A DNA stretch of 64,000 nt from Proteles cristata cristata (Eukaryota > Chordata > Mammalia > Carnivora > Hyaenidae): positions 62,001 to 126,000 of the forward strand of contig JAESUZ010004130.1 of the NCBI GenBank assembly GCA_017311185.1, in the 5' to 3' direction. The notes under the pieces were generated by a model. That model saw only the letters and a program-made list of their open reading frames with translations. It made no database searches and was not told the DNA's origin. This document shows positions 12,253 through 24,558 of the stretch, one piece after another. Numbering within the stretch: position 1 is the stretch's first letter; every line of letters starts with the position of its first letter. The position numbers were made by a program, and so were the translations under genes.

Positions 12253-12952
12253 GGGTGTTCCCTGGTGGCTCAGTCAGTTAAGCGTCCGACTCTTGGTTTC
12301 CCCTCAGGTCATGATCTCTCAGTTTCATGAGTTCAAGCCCCGAATCAGGCTCTGCTCTGCGCTGGCAACATGGAGCCTCCCTGTGGTTCTCTCTCTCTTT
12401 CCTTCTCTCTCTGTTCTCCCCCCACACTCATGCTGTCTCTCTCAAAATAAATAAAGAAAAGAAAGAGTGTTGCGGACGAAATGACACAAAGGACAAGACA
12501 CACACAAAAGACAGACACAACTCCGGCCGGAGGAACAATTCTACGCAAGCCCCTCTTGCGGTTTATTTTATACCCGGTAACTGGATACAAACTGAAATCT
12601 ACAAGATGCATTCCTTTACCAATTAAGGGCAAGTAGCCAAACACATTTCAAGGACAGGGGGGAGCAAAGGGAGGAAGCGACCACAACATGTTTCCTTAGA
12701 GGCCTGCTCACAATTCCAGCCTCCTCCTTATTTCTAAGGAGGGCATGTTCCCTCGTTTGCAAGCGGACCATTAAACTTGGATACTGTGTGCAGGCCTCCT
12801 GGCAGAGCATCCTGTTTGCAGGAATGCCTTGCCCAGGCAGGGAGCCCCGTGTGCAGGCACATCCCCACGTCCCTAACCACGCTTTCTTGTGGTCACTGTC
12901 GGGCTCCCACAAAGAGAAAGAAAAGAAATAAAGAAAAAGAAAAGAAAGAAAG
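12253..12952 (+). repeat. CAN-type SINE interrupted by a solo LTR in its A-rich tail
   Basis: The SINE body (TGGTGGCTCAGTCAGTTAAG... to CTCAAAATAAATAAAG) occupies 12253-12467. The rest of its A/G-rich tail continues at 12912-12952. The pair is flanked by the duplication AAATTACAAATGGA at 12238-12251 and 12953-12966. This shows the SINE came first and was later split. Confidence 0.85.
12468..12911 (-). mobile_element. Solo LTR of an endogenous retrovirus (class not certain)
   Basis: A 444-bp block with TG...CA termini (TGTTGCGGAC ... GGGCTCCCACA), inserted in the SINE tail. AAGAG is repeated on both sides (12463-12467 and 12912-12916; 6 bp if the shared A is counted). On the minus strand a TATAAAATAAA motif at about 12562-12572 gives a combined promoter/poly(A)-like element, followed by a 90-bp U5-like segment ending GTCCGCAACA. 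No internal retroviral genes are present, so it is a solo LTR left by LTR-LTR recombination. The short duplication suits a class II (ERVK-like) or class I element. Orientation is inferred from the TATA/AATAAA order. Confidence 0.72.
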
Positions 12953-13033
12953 AAATTACAAATGGAATTTCCAAATACAGAACGAACCTCTCCACACGGG
13001 GGTTAAGCATCCACAGTCAGCAGGTAAAAATCG

Positions 13034-13382
13034 TTGCTGGGGCTGAATGTCTGTGTCCCCACCCCCCACCCCCACCCCCAGCCCAGATTCCTATGTTGAA
13101 ACCCTAATCTCCAGTGTGGTGGTGTTAGGGGGTGGGGCCTTGGGAGGAAGTTGGGTCGCGACGGGGGGGTCCTCCTGACTGGGACTAGTGCCCTCTCTGC
13201 CACAAGAAGGTTCAATGAGAAGTGGCCGCGGGCAGGCCGGGAAGAGGACCCTCCCCAGAACGCCACCGCGCTGGCACCAAGCTCCCAGACCGCCAGCCTC
13301 TAGAGCCATGAGAAATAGACGGTGACGGTGTGAGCTGGCCAGCCTACGGCAGCAGCCCAAGCAGAATAAGACAGTCTTTGTC
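13034..13382 (+). repeat. Old LTR-like repeat (MaLR/MLT1 type)
   Basis: Diverged copy of a pattern known from MLT1 LTRs: 'CCTATGTTGAAACCCTAATC', 'GGTGTTAGGGGGTGGGGCCTT', 'GGACTAGTGCCCT', 'CATGAGAAATAGAC' and a final GCAGAATAAGACAG. The family name is from memory. Confidence 0.6.
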
Positions 13383-16300
13383 AAGGGGTCAAAGTCACAG
13401 AGGGACTTGTCCTAGAAAATCCTATAAATTACTCACAAAGTTCAAGAATACAAAACAGACCAACCGGAGGGGCAGCACACTGCATCCCATGGAGGCTCAG
13501 TCCCGGGCATCGCCTGGCAGAGAGGAAGGTGACAGGCGCCCCCTCGAATCCAAGTCCTAACTTTCCTCTCCTCCAGCTCCTGGAGCAGGGCAGGTGCGAA
13601 GGCACAGAGCGTGAATAGTGAAAACCCGAGGTGGTTAAATGTCACATTGAGGGACTGCTCTGGGCTGGCGTGAGAGGCCTGGATCGTGGGTCAGAGACTG
13701 TCAGGAAGGCGGTACCCAGGGGACAGCGCACAGGTCTGACTTGGATCAGAACACCTGGCAGCCTTTAAATTCGGCAGACCTCTCCCCCCTCCCCCACCCC
13801 ACACCCTACCTCCAGTGACTCACACTTACCTGGTCCAGAGCAGCCGTTCCCACTGGCAATGTCTGGAGACATTTTTGGTTGTAAGAGGCCAAGGGTAATG
13901 CCCCGGACAGCCCCTAACGCCAGTATTGCCACGGTTGGAAAACCGAGTTAGAATGAGGCTGTACGCCATGTAGGCCATAGGGACCCATCGATTCATGTTC
14001 TGGAAAGACCTCTCTGAGACCACAGTGTGCAAAGTTGGGAGAATGTGCCCTCTCAGTGGGAGCCAGAACTTACACCTCTGGCTCATCAGCCCAGGTGCAA
14101 TGAGAGGCTTGTCAATTGAGAGCTTCTTGCCTGTTTAATCCTGGCCAAGGGTGGATAAAGACCCTCCTCACAGTCAGTCTCCTGCCCTGCTCTGGCCGGG
14201 CCCCTCAAGCTCTCACGGAGGTTAAGTGAATTGTCCAAAGTGACACAGCAGGTGTGAGGCAGGGTGGGGGCAGGGCTGCATGTGGACCTGAGGAGGGTGA
14301 GACCTCAACACTGCACAGGGCCCCTCTGCCCCGGAGCTTCCCGGGCCAGCAAAGCCGGGCCCAGCCCACCTGAACAGGCAGGAGCCAGGGGCTTCATGAG
14401 GATGCAGGAAGGTCACAGACACTGGCGAACAGAGGGCTAAGGTCAGCAACAGCAGGGGTGGCGGCAAAGTGCACAGAGGAGGTGGGTGCACCCCAGAGAA
14501 GCAGAAGCAGCTATGGAGCAAAGATTCCAACATCAGGAAGGTAAAAAAGGCCCAAGAATGTGTGTGTGTGCGTGCATGTGTGTGTGTGTGTGTGCGCGCA
14601 CGCACGCGTGCCCGTGCTCTTGTGGGCATCTTACCCTGCCACCTATTCTCTTTATCCCAGTGCTGTGGGTGCAGCGCCCACTCACACACAGTGACTTTTT
14701 CTCAGAGAATGATTTCAGGGAAACGTGGGCAGGCGCTGGGGGAAATGATCAAAAAAGACATGCCCACCAGTTGACCATGAGAGAGCCCCCGCGCCCTTGG
14801 AGGAGCCACCCTCCCTCTGACCCCAGACAAGCCTCAGATGTAAGTTCCCTTTGCTGTTATTAGAATGGCTGCCCTCCAGCCTGGGGGAGGGGGGCTGCCT
14901 CTTTCTTGGGTCTCCCCCTGCCCTTTGCACATGGGAAATCTCCCGAAAGGATTGTGAACCTGCAGCCAGTAAAACGTTCTATGGTGTCCTCTGGGACAGA
15001 TATTTCCCTCCAGTTTTGAGGCGAGGAAACAGAAGCTCAGAGGGGTCCACCGACTCGCTCATATGTGGGAGTCGAGACACCAGTGCAGAGGCTCACAGCC
15101 AGGAGACCTCACTGGGGCCGCGCGGAAACACACCCGGGGCCGGGGTGGGGGTGGGGGCCCTGAGGGGTGGATGTGCTGCTGCATCCTGCCAACTGGCCTG
15201 AGTGTGGGGGGGGGGGGAGTCACCTGAAGGGGGTTCTCGAGGCCGTGATTCCCAGGCGCCTCACCTGGAGATGCTGAGGCCCCAGTGCCGGCGATTTTTA
15301 GCAGGCACCCAGCTGATGGTTGCGATCAAGCAAGACTGGGCGACAGGGGCTGGGAGAAGGGAGAAGGTGGCAGCTTGGAGATGTGGTCTGAGCAGGGACC
15401 AGGCAGCGGGACTGAGCGAGGCCCATCTGGAGCAGTGAGAGGCTGCAGGCTCGGTAAGAGAACGAGCCATGTTACAGGAGCGGAGGAGGCGCCTGGGCTG
15501 CCAATGGGGGGCCCCACGGTCAGGTGAAGGCTCAAAGCCGCAAGCCTCCGACTCTGGGGGTCTCCCAGCTCTCTGTTCCTGAGCTCACTTGTAATTTGAA
15601 GTGTTTGGGGTTTCTGTCGTTTGTTTTTAGGACCCCCCCCTTTTTTGCAGCATGAGGCAGTGGACAGAACACGGGATGTGGGGGGCAGAAGGCATGGGGG
15701 CCAGCATAGACCCACCCGTTTACATCCGTCTGACCTGAGCAAACTGGGACGTGATACTCCCAGCCATTCACAACTCGGGGATGGTTAGTGATTAAGCAGG
15801 GGACCCCACCTGAGGGAACTTGAGACGCTGCAGAGACAGGTGTGAGCTGCGGAGCTGGTGGCGTTATTCACCAGCCTGGCAGAGCAGGAGGGGAAGGGCA
15901 GGGGGGAGGGGGATGGGAGGGATGCCCTAGGGCAGGAACAGCTCTGGTCCTGTGGCCAGCTGTCCTGACCTGGAAGTCAGCTTCCATCTTTATGGTGTGA
16001 CCCAGGCAAGCTAGTCCTGTTTCCCGCGAGTGCAATGGAGATTGGGTTTATGGAACTGTAAAGGCTTGCTGGTAAGCCTGAGCCTGGTCCAAACCCCACC
16101 CCCCCACCTGCTTCAAGGGGTCCCTGTACCCGCCTTCCCCGCCAGGATCCTCCAGCCGCAGGTGGCAACTTCAGCATGTTTCAGCGCGTGTGTGTCTGTG
16201 AATTGTCCAGCGTACAAGTATTTAATTTACACAAACGGCATTGTGTAACATCTCGCACCACTTCTGGCTTTCAATTCCTACTCAGTCCCATTTAAGATGC

Positions 16301-16486
16301 AAACGTATCACTCTCTGCAGGCAGCCAGACCTTTGCTTTTAACGGCTACAAATTACACGCACATAAACACCCATGCCTTATTGATGTCCTCTCCGGGCAG
16401 AGCAGATGGGGAAACTGAGACCCAGAAATTGCTTGGCAATGTGTTGCCTCATCCTTGGATGACATAGGTGTGTGCCCAGGCACTCC
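13383..16486. other. Intergenic stretch, no gene recognised
   Basis: No spliced coding pattern is visible. It holds a (GT)n/(CG) tract at 14558-14612, a G-rich run near 15205 and MIR-like pieces (about 16400-16440, GGGGAAACTGAGACCCAG). The GT/CG tract drives long spurious reading frames on both strands. Confidence 0.5.
14558..14612. repeat. (GT)n tract with CGCGCACGCACGCG core
   Basis: Alternating purine-pyrimidine tract (GTGTGTGTG then GCGCGCACGCACGCGTG). This is a typical Z-DNA-prone microsatellite. Confidence 0.85.
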
Positions 16487-19400
16487 ATGGAGAGGATGTC
16501 TGAGACAGCAGGCTCCAAGACCCCAAGTCCAAGTCCCTCCCACAGGCTGGAGGCATCCAGGCCCCCAGCCCAGCTGCCCTTGGAAGCCAGTGCATCAGTG
16601 GTGACAAGCCAGGAGCAGCAGCCAGTGATGTCCCCTCCTCCTGAAACCCCAAGGATGTCATGGCAGAGCCCAGACGAGCCCTCCCTGCAACCTCACACTC
16701 CGGAGACCTCCTGCCCCAGCAGGAAGGAGCTCTTCTTCTGGGGACAGCCAGCCACCTTGGAAGTAAGTGGCCCACTCAGTCCCCACAGACCCTCCTCCCT
16801 GCAAGGTAGATATGAAACAGCCACCACCAACCCCAGCAGCTATGGAGTGGGAGGAGTTATATGGCCAAGGGCATATTCCATCAGGAAACTTAGAGCAGCC
16901 AGAAAACAAGACAGATCTGCAAGGCTTTGTCCCTGCATGGCCTCCGGCTTGGAAAAATAACAGAAAGCCCAGGGCTGCCCCCGCGTCCTGGACGGTGGCT
17001 TCTTGAACCAGCGGGGCGACCACCTCCGGGGTCCCCCTGGGCACGCAGTCAGCTTCCCGCTGGTTGCCTTTGACTTTCCTTTTCTGACATCCCACCTGCA
17101 GATGGCCCTCCCCACCATGCCTGAGTGGGTCTTGGTCAGTGGTCCGCGAGTGTAAGCTGACGATGTCTGTCTAGCACTGATGTCGTAGGAGCAGTTGAGC
17201 CACACGTTTGAACCCTAAATCACCAGCTGGGGGCTCTGAGCCTCTTTCCGGAGTGGAGGCTCCCTTACCTTGTTCACAGGCAGAGAAGGATAGAAAGAGC
17301 AGGGAGAGAGCCTAGGGGGAGCTACGCCTCTTGGGGGACACTCAAGGGCAAGGTCACGGTGCTGCTTCTCAGGGTCAAAAAAGCCTAGAAGTGTGCTGGT
17401 CACACCTTGGACAAATGACCATGAATTTGGGGCAAACAGCCTAGACAACGCAGCCTTCTGGAAGACAAGGCTTAAACCACCAGGATGCTTACACCGACCA
17501 CAGGACATGGCGAGCTAGGAACAGGCTTTGGGCTTGGGCACGGGCAGCCCCAGGTTCTGACGGCTCCATGGTCTGATGCACACAGAGGGCTTGGCACACT
17601 CGGAGCCTGGCACCTTGGAGGTAACCTACTTGCTAGTTGATAATATCTCATGAAGGAGGACCAGGCTGAATGCCCAGAATGGTCCTAACCCAAGGCTTCA
17701 AGAGGTCTACACACCTGTGGTGCCCAGCTGGGGAAGAGGGGCACCGGGTCCACTTCTAACTGGCTGTTTCCCTCGCTGCCAAGTCAGGAGGTGGTTGAGG
17801 AGTTTTGTCCAAGATCCCTTTTGGCAGTGACATCCCAACAAAGGTCTGCTCAGCTCTGACATTTTAAATCCTCGAAAGACAAAGCCCTTCCAGGGACCAG
17901 AGGGGTTTGGCTCAACCCCACTCCCACCCCCACCCCCACAGGCCCTGCAGACCCTTGTTGGCTTTCTTCACGTCTGGCTGTGGCCCCAAACTTCATGGAG
18001 TTTCTCACCACCGGTACCTGCTGGCCGGGGGAGTGGTGGTAAGTACCCTGGAGACCCTGCCTGGGGGTGGCCAGGGGCGGGCTTTCTGCGGAACCAGCAA
18101 GGGCTATGGGGGCCTGGGAACCCTTCTCTCTCCCTGGGACCTTGAGGGAGAGAGTTTGAGTCTGAACTGGGGGTGAAGATGCAGGATGTAGAGCTGTCCT
18201 GATCTCCGTGGGAAGATCTCATTCACCCCACCCTACACACCCCTGCAGGGCTGGGTGCTCCCAACCTGGGCTCCTGGGTGGTCATCCAGAGGCTGCCGCT
18301 GTTTCCTTGCACATGGGGTGGGGGAGGAAGGGAGCAGCGGACAAGGGTCCCCTGACCCAGTAGGTTCAACCCAAGGAAGAAGAAAGGTGAGGCTCCTGGG
18401 GTGGGGTGGGGGTGGGCCCACCTTGGGCACACAAGTCTAGAAATACAGCCCCACAGTGAACCCCCCCAGGACTTAGAGACAGACACCTGATTTCTAGACC
18501 CTGATCTGTCACCTCCCAGCCCTTGGTGCCTTAGTCTGAGACAAGGGAACAAGCCGCCTAAGGCCCTTCACCTTTATATTAGGAGACGGGTCCTTCCTTA
18601 AAGTGTCATCCACAAACCAGCAGTGCTGGCATCCCCTGGGGGCGGGGGGTTAGAGATGCAGAATCTCACACTCCTCGCCCCCCCTCCCCAACCAACTGAA
18701 TCAGTCTGCATTTTAACGAGCACCTAGGCTACTTGTAGGCTCACATAGTTGGAGAAGTAGCGGACGAGGGACGAGGGACCTAGGAGTCTTCAATTGCCAC
18801 CTTCTAGAATTCCGTCCTACCAAGCTCCGCAGAGCCTGGTGGGAGACCTTGCACCCTTCTCTGTTGTCATAGCCCTGTTCCTCCCTGCTAAGTGGCCACA
18901 TGGTGATGAGCCACAGGTGTCCACCCTCAGGGTAAATCCTTCACAGAGGGCAAAGTTTCCAGCCAACTTCCCAGAGCAAAGGTTTTCCCAGGGGGCGGAG
19001 CCACAGGGATTCTCCAGGACCATGAATCTTCCTGCCTCTCTCTCTCTGCAGTTCTTCGCTGCAGGAGCGGCCCCTGTGATCGTCACGGCAAATTGCACGA
19101 TTCCTAGGATGAGTTTCTCAGCCGCCACCTCTATCTACCTCCAGGCACAAAGCATCCTGGGAAAGCTCACAGGAAGGTGGATCCTTGCGGGAGCCTTTCC
19201 ACAGGATAGGGAGGAGGCGGAGGGGACCGGGTTCTCAAACCTGCCTGCCTGCAGTGGGACACCTGATTGCCCGCCTCCCCCATGGGAGCCTCCCGCACCT
19301 GTCGCCATCAGTAAATGTCCCAGTCCTCCACGCCTTCGGTACAGCAGAGCCCTTACCACGGCCGCCATGTTGCCCCTACTGGGACAGGCTGATGCAGAGC

Positions 19401-19489
19401 CATATGGCATGAGCCCTGCTGGGCCAGAGCTTTGGAGGACACCAGAGCAATGACTTTGAATCTAGGGAAGAAAGATGGTGTGTCCATCT

Positions 19490-20145
19490 CCTCAGGCTGC
19501 CAGAATGTATTAGACTGGGGGGGCTTCGAACAACAGAAATTCATAGCCTCACAATCCTGGAGGCTAGAACCCCCAAATCAAGATGGTGGCAGGTGGGGCA
19601 CCTGGGTGGCTCAGTCGGTTAAGCGTCCGACTTCAGCTCAGGTCATGATCTCACGGTTTGTGGGTTCGAGCCCCACGTCAGGCTCTGTGCTGACAGCTAA
19701 CTCAGAGCCTGGAGCCTGTCCAGATTCCGTGTCTCCCTCTCTCTCTGACCCTCCCCTGCTCATGCTGTCTCTCTCTCTCAAAAATAAATTTAAAAAAAAA
19801 TTAAAAAAATGTTTTTAAATGGTGGCAGGATCCTGTTCTCTCTGAAGGCTCTGGGGGAGAATCCCTCCTTGCTTCTCCCGAGCTTCTGGGGGTTGCTGGC
19901 AACCCCTGACATTCCCCGGCTTATGGCCGCATCCCTTCAGTCCCTGCCTCCTTCATCCCATGGCGTAGGGTCTCTTCCTTTCTGATAAGGACACTAGTCA
20001 TATTGGACTAAGGGGCCCCCCGAATCTACTATGACCTCATTGTAACCTGATTACAGCTGCAAAGACCCTATCTCCAAATAGGTCCCTTTCACTTCCATAG
20101 GAATTCAATGTATCTTTTTGGAGGACACAGACCCACAACAGACGG
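19490..20145 (-). repeat. Old LTR-like repeat (MaLR/MLT1 type), split by a SINE
   Basis: Reverse-strand copy of a widespread mammalian repeat. Plus-strand landmarks are 'TTCGAACAACAGAAATTCA', 'CTCACAATCCTGGAGGCTAG', 'GATAAGGACACTAGTCATAT', 'CTATCTCCAAATAGGTCC' and 'GAGGACACAGACCC'. The SINE at 19594-19818 interrupts it. Confidence 0.65.
19594..19818 (+). repeat. CAN-type SINE
   Basis: Head GGGGCACCTGGGTGGCTCAG and tail TCAAAAATAAATTTAAAAAA. The target-site duplication ATGGTGGCAGG is on both sides (19582 and 19819 region). It is nested in an older repeat. Confidence 0.92.
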
Positions 20146-22430
20146 CAGGTGGCTTTTCTATCAATGCCCGCTCTGGTGGATTACAAGGATTGATGAATGC
20201 CATCTGCTATGGTACGGGAAGGAGGGCCCAAATGTGTGTCCCCTGTGCCATTGGCACCAGAGTGGTCGGGACCAGCAGCAGCTCTTAGGGTCTGTGACCC
20301 CTGGGGTCCACAGTCAGAGCAGAAAAGTCCTCCTTACCTCCAGTAATCAGCTCCTAGTCCGGGGAATGGGACAGTTCTCCCCAGATCGTAGCCCATGAAG
20401 GAAGCCGGTGACTCCTAGAGCATGTGAGGCCAGCACCCTCCCTTGCTGGCTGGGTGCTGACAGATGTTCTCTGATCTCCTGGGCAGGTGAAGGTCAGCAC
20501 AGGGCTGAACTTGGTCCGCTTGTTGCACGCCAGCCTCCTTGGTGGCAGAGCTGGCTGCCAGCAGCAGGTACACCCAGATGAATGCCCTGGGCCCAAAGGG
20601 CAGAGCAAGTAGAGGGGCCAGTGAACCAGCACCTGCCCTTTCGCGCACCTTTGAATCCCGGAAACAACTCCCTGGTGATGTCTTGTTATTCTGCACTTAA
20701 CCTAAGCGGGAGCCACAGAATGGGATTGAATTGCTTTCTCAATTAGCTCAAGGTTATGTACCTACAGAGCGACTGAGGCAGAACTCGACCCCAGATCTGT
20801 CTGTTCCAGATCCACCACTAGACTCGCTTCTTTTGCTTCGAGTGGTATAAAGAACGCCTGCTCGGAGCGAGAGACTCCAGCCTGTCACCAGGGTGCCCTC
20901 CAGAGAGCTTACAGAGCTGGGAAGACTGTGAGGCTGAAGGTAACTGGGCTTCACCAGGGAGTGTCACCCTCTCCTGACCAGGGTCCAGGTCAGATCTGCA
21001 GGATGACCCACAAACACATCGTGCAGTCACTACCATGGCCCCCGATGTGACAAGAACAGGGAGCGAGAACACTGGCTGCACCCTGTCTGCTCATGTCCTA
21101 GGGACAGCCCAGGAGGGGCCAGCGCCACGCTTCACAATGGGGTCCAACACCCACGTGGGCACGGGAGGGCAGAAACACACCGTCCGGGGAAGGTCACTGC
21201 TCTGTCCTGGCCACCTCAGCAGCCCTACCGCCCGTGACCCCAGACCTTCCCCCAACCCCCCAAGACTCCACCTTCCTGCCTGTGACCTCAAGCGCACCTG
21301 AATCTTCACATGGCCCCACCTGGCTTCCCTTACAGTCCCTCCTACCGCACACCCCTGACCGTCACGCACCGCTTCCACCTCCCCCTCTCTCCTCCATCCA
21401 TTCCATCTTCCTAAGTTCTGGGACCATGGTCCTCCTTTCACAGCCAGGAATCTCTTCCTGTCTCTGCCTCCTCACCTCCCATCCGCCCCCCAGCTCTCGT
21501 GTGCTCTAATAATGCCAAATATACTAGTGTATTTGTATACTAGTGTGTATTTTCTTACTTGACCTCTCTCTGCTTTTTACTGTGGAAAGTCTGTCTGAGT
21601 GGCCGATCCTGTGGAATTTGGAACTGGACAGCTTTAACTCCCCTGGCTGTGTGGCTATGTTTTTCTGAACCTCAGTTTCGTCCTCCATGAAATGGGGCTA
21701 ATAAAAGTACCCACCTAATAAAATTCTCAGCGGGTACTCGACGGATGGCTGATGACCGCCACCTCCTTGGGAGCTTCTCTTCCTTTACCTGTCCCCGTGC
21801 CAGTCATCATCGGGGACTGGCTCCCAGGGCCCGAGCAGGGGTGCAGACGGAGGGGCTTCCTGCTTCTGGTTTTCTGGGTGTCTCGGAAGAGTCTCTTGCT
21901 GCTGCCGCTGCTCTCCTCTATCGTGGAGCTGGGCACTGCTTCCTGGGCCACGTTCCTGGGCTTCCGGGTCACCTTCTGCTACATTTGGCCAGTGGGTGGG
22001 TCAGTGAGGTCTCTGAGGGACAGGACAGTGGGGGTCAGGCAAGCACTGCTGGCCTCCGAGGGGGGAAGCCTGGGTCAAAGAGGAGCAAGCACTAAAGGAT
22101 CTTAAAGAATCATGGGGTTGCAGAGGCTTCGGGGCGAACTAAAGGCAAATAGCCTGGCTCTTCCTTCCTCTCCTGACCTCAGCACCTGGACCCGGCTGAG
22201 GACATGCCCGTGGCTATAGTGACCCCTCCTGAGAGCCACCATAGCAGATGCAGGAGCCCCCACTGCCTGAGCACAAAGCACCTGCCGTTCCTGGGAGCTG
22301 GGCTCAATGTGGCCTGTGAGGACTCCAGCACCCGACCTCTCCGAGGCTCTGTGCTCTCTCCATGCCTGTCTCGGGGGGGGAGGGGGGGAGAGGGCGTTGG
22401 ACCTCCCAGCTTCATAGATCAGTCCTCCAG

Positions 22431-22432
<2 letters not shown>

Positions 22433-22465
<33 letters not shown>
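22433..22465. repeat. (CA)n microsatellite
   Basis: About 16 CA units. It falls inside the last exon-like block of the MS4A relic. Confidence 0.9.
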
Positions 22466-22466
<1 letters not shown>

Positions 22467-22581
22467 CCCCGCATGGAGACAGACCTGTGCTCATAGTGGC
22501 CTGGAAACACCCCCCAACGTCGCTGCTTTGTTATCAGTAAAACGTTGGCATTCAGCTCGGATCACATCTGTCTGGATGTAG

Positions 22582-24555
22582 TGACGCAAGTTGCTTATCT
22601 CACCTGTGTGTGCAAGTCTGGGGACCCAGGGCATATCAGGTCCACATGGGTAGATAGACAAGCAAGTAGTATTATCTCTCCGTTCCTCATTTAACGACCC
22701 AGTTTCATTTCCCAAGACCCTGATGCTAAATAAAATGCCATGAAATGAAAATATTTTCACGAACATGAGTGGGGAAATTACAATATTTCTATCCATTCTC
22801 GTCCAAAGGAATCAGGCAGCTCTCAGAAAATATAATCAATAAACACAAGCATACAGGTGCAAGCCCTGAATGTAAACACTTATAAAAAAGTATAATTGTT
22901 TCATTATTCCTGCCCTCCCCAGGAAGGAAAGAGTTGTACATAGATGGTGGGTGGAGGAAGAAAGAGGAAGTCCCTCCTGAGATTTCTTCTTCAACATATA
23001 CCAATTTCATGTGATTATGGAAGTTTGATGAGTCTAAAAATCTGATGAAGTACACTAGTGGGCCGGAGATTCAGAAAGAGTTGCAGTTCCGATCCATACC
23101 TTCTAGCCGGAGGAAAATCAGCCATTGTTGTGTTCAGGCCTTCAACTGATTGGACGAGGCCCACCACATCATGGAGGGCCATTTGCTTTACTCAAAGTCT
23201 ACTGGTTAAATATTAATCCCTCCCCCCCAAAAAAAGCACCTCTAAAGAAACACCCAGGAAAATGCTTGACCAAATATCTGGGCACTGTGGCCCAGCCAAA
23301 TTGACACACAAAATTAATCATCACAACACCCACTTACCCACCTAGGCCAAGGCATCCCACCTTCTATGGTGAAACTGCACCCTCCACAGAAGAAGCCTGT
23401 AGAAGTCTCAGGAGGTATCATCTGTGTCCTCTGACAGATTTGCTCGGAAAGAATCCTTGTGGAGCCAATTCCTGTGGACAAAACGTAGGAGCCCCCAGTC
23501 TGTGCCAGACCCCAGTACAGGTGCTAGGGAGGCAGAGAAGGGCCAGGTGGAATGGTCTGCCCGCCACAGATCTTGGTGTCTAGCTGAGACCACCAGGAAA
23601 GCCACTCCCAGCACTCGAGGGATCCCAGATGGAACAGGAGGGCAGAGGAAATAATGCTAAAGCGGGCGTCTGGGGAACGAATGGAAGCTGGCCAGGTGGG
23701 GGCAACGGGGGTCCTTCAGAAGGAGAGAAACACGTGCTGAGGACTCGCAGGAGATCACACAGTCAGGTCAGAGGATAACGTGGGAGAGGCGGAGGATGGC
23801 TCTTGCCCTAAATACTCACACCCCAAATCCTCCCGTAGAGCAGACCCACGTTTGTGCGGCTCGCCTGGTAAACGTCTGAAAACAGCGCGAGGGAAAGAGC
23901 GTGCGTCTGCCGTCAGGGATTTTGATGGACCAGAGATGCCAGTGATGCCAACCATAAGGTCATCGGCATCACGCGCCAGCGACGACTGGCCGGGCGTCCC
24001 CCGCCCCAGGTCTCTACACACGTACCTCAGTCCCTCCTCCCAATATGTGACATCGGTGCCAACCTGCACCCCATTTCACACCGGATGAAACTAAGGCTGG
24101 GGGAGGAAAGGTAACTGCCCCCCAGTCCCACAGCCCGGTTGCACACAGCTGAGATGGCCGGACATATCATTGATTCCAGAGGATCCGTGACTGTTCTGTT
24201 GATCTGCTGATAGACACTCAGACGAGCGTCGCTTCCTGGTGCCCACCTCTGTCATGTGACAGCAGGTTGCAGCATGCACGGGCCAGCACCTGGGACGTGC
24301 CAGGGACGTGCCAGGGTAGAGTGACCATATGTCCTTGGTCCAGGTCTAGTAACTCTTTTCTTTGTGACGTGCCACCCAGATGAAGGCTCCCATCAGGGCA
24401 CAGTAGCCCCTGGGAAAGTTGCTCTTGACACTCAGACAGCCCAGAGAAGAGGCCACCAGGAGGTGGTGTGGCATCAGGCACTGAACTTGGGCAGCCATGG
24501 AGGTTGCCGTCTCCATGGATCCACTCTGCTCAAGGCTGGGCTCAGGAAGGTATTT
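22582..24555. other. Intergenic stretch, no gene recognised
   Basis: AT-richer DNA at 22.6-23.1 kb. A piece of an old LTR-like repeat lies at about 23130-23345 (landmarks ACCAAATATCTGGGCACTGTG and AATTGACACACAAAATTAAT). The remainder has no spliced coding pattern that I recognise. Confidence 0.45.
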
Positions 24556-24558
24556 ACT

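Larger units (their letters stand above)
16487..22581 (+). pseudogene. Decayed MS4A-family gene between MS4A10 and CCDC86
   Basis: Five exon-like blocks in MS4A order and phase. Block A, 16487-16762: open, starts MERMSETAGSK, proline-rich, ends PATLE at a GTAAGT donor (phase 0). Block B, 17942-18038: starts ALQTLVGFLHVWLW (family first span) and ends HRYLLAGGVV at GTAAGT. It is only 97 bp against 120 bp in MS4A10, so head and tail are in different frames. Block C, 19052-19108: exactly 57 bp like MS4A10 exon 3 (FFAAGAAPVIV...), but followed by ATGAGT instead of GTGAGT. Block E, about 21795-21991: ends in a leucine-rich fourth-span-like stretch (SLLLLPLLSSIVELG), then GTGGGT. Block F, 22183 onward: EDMPVAIVTPPES, phase 0, runs to a stop at 22579. 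The exon matching span 3 was not found. Known: MS4A genes share this exon phase pattern. Inference: a unitary or lineage pseudogene. A divergent functional gene with alternative splice sites is less likely. Confidence 0.6.
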
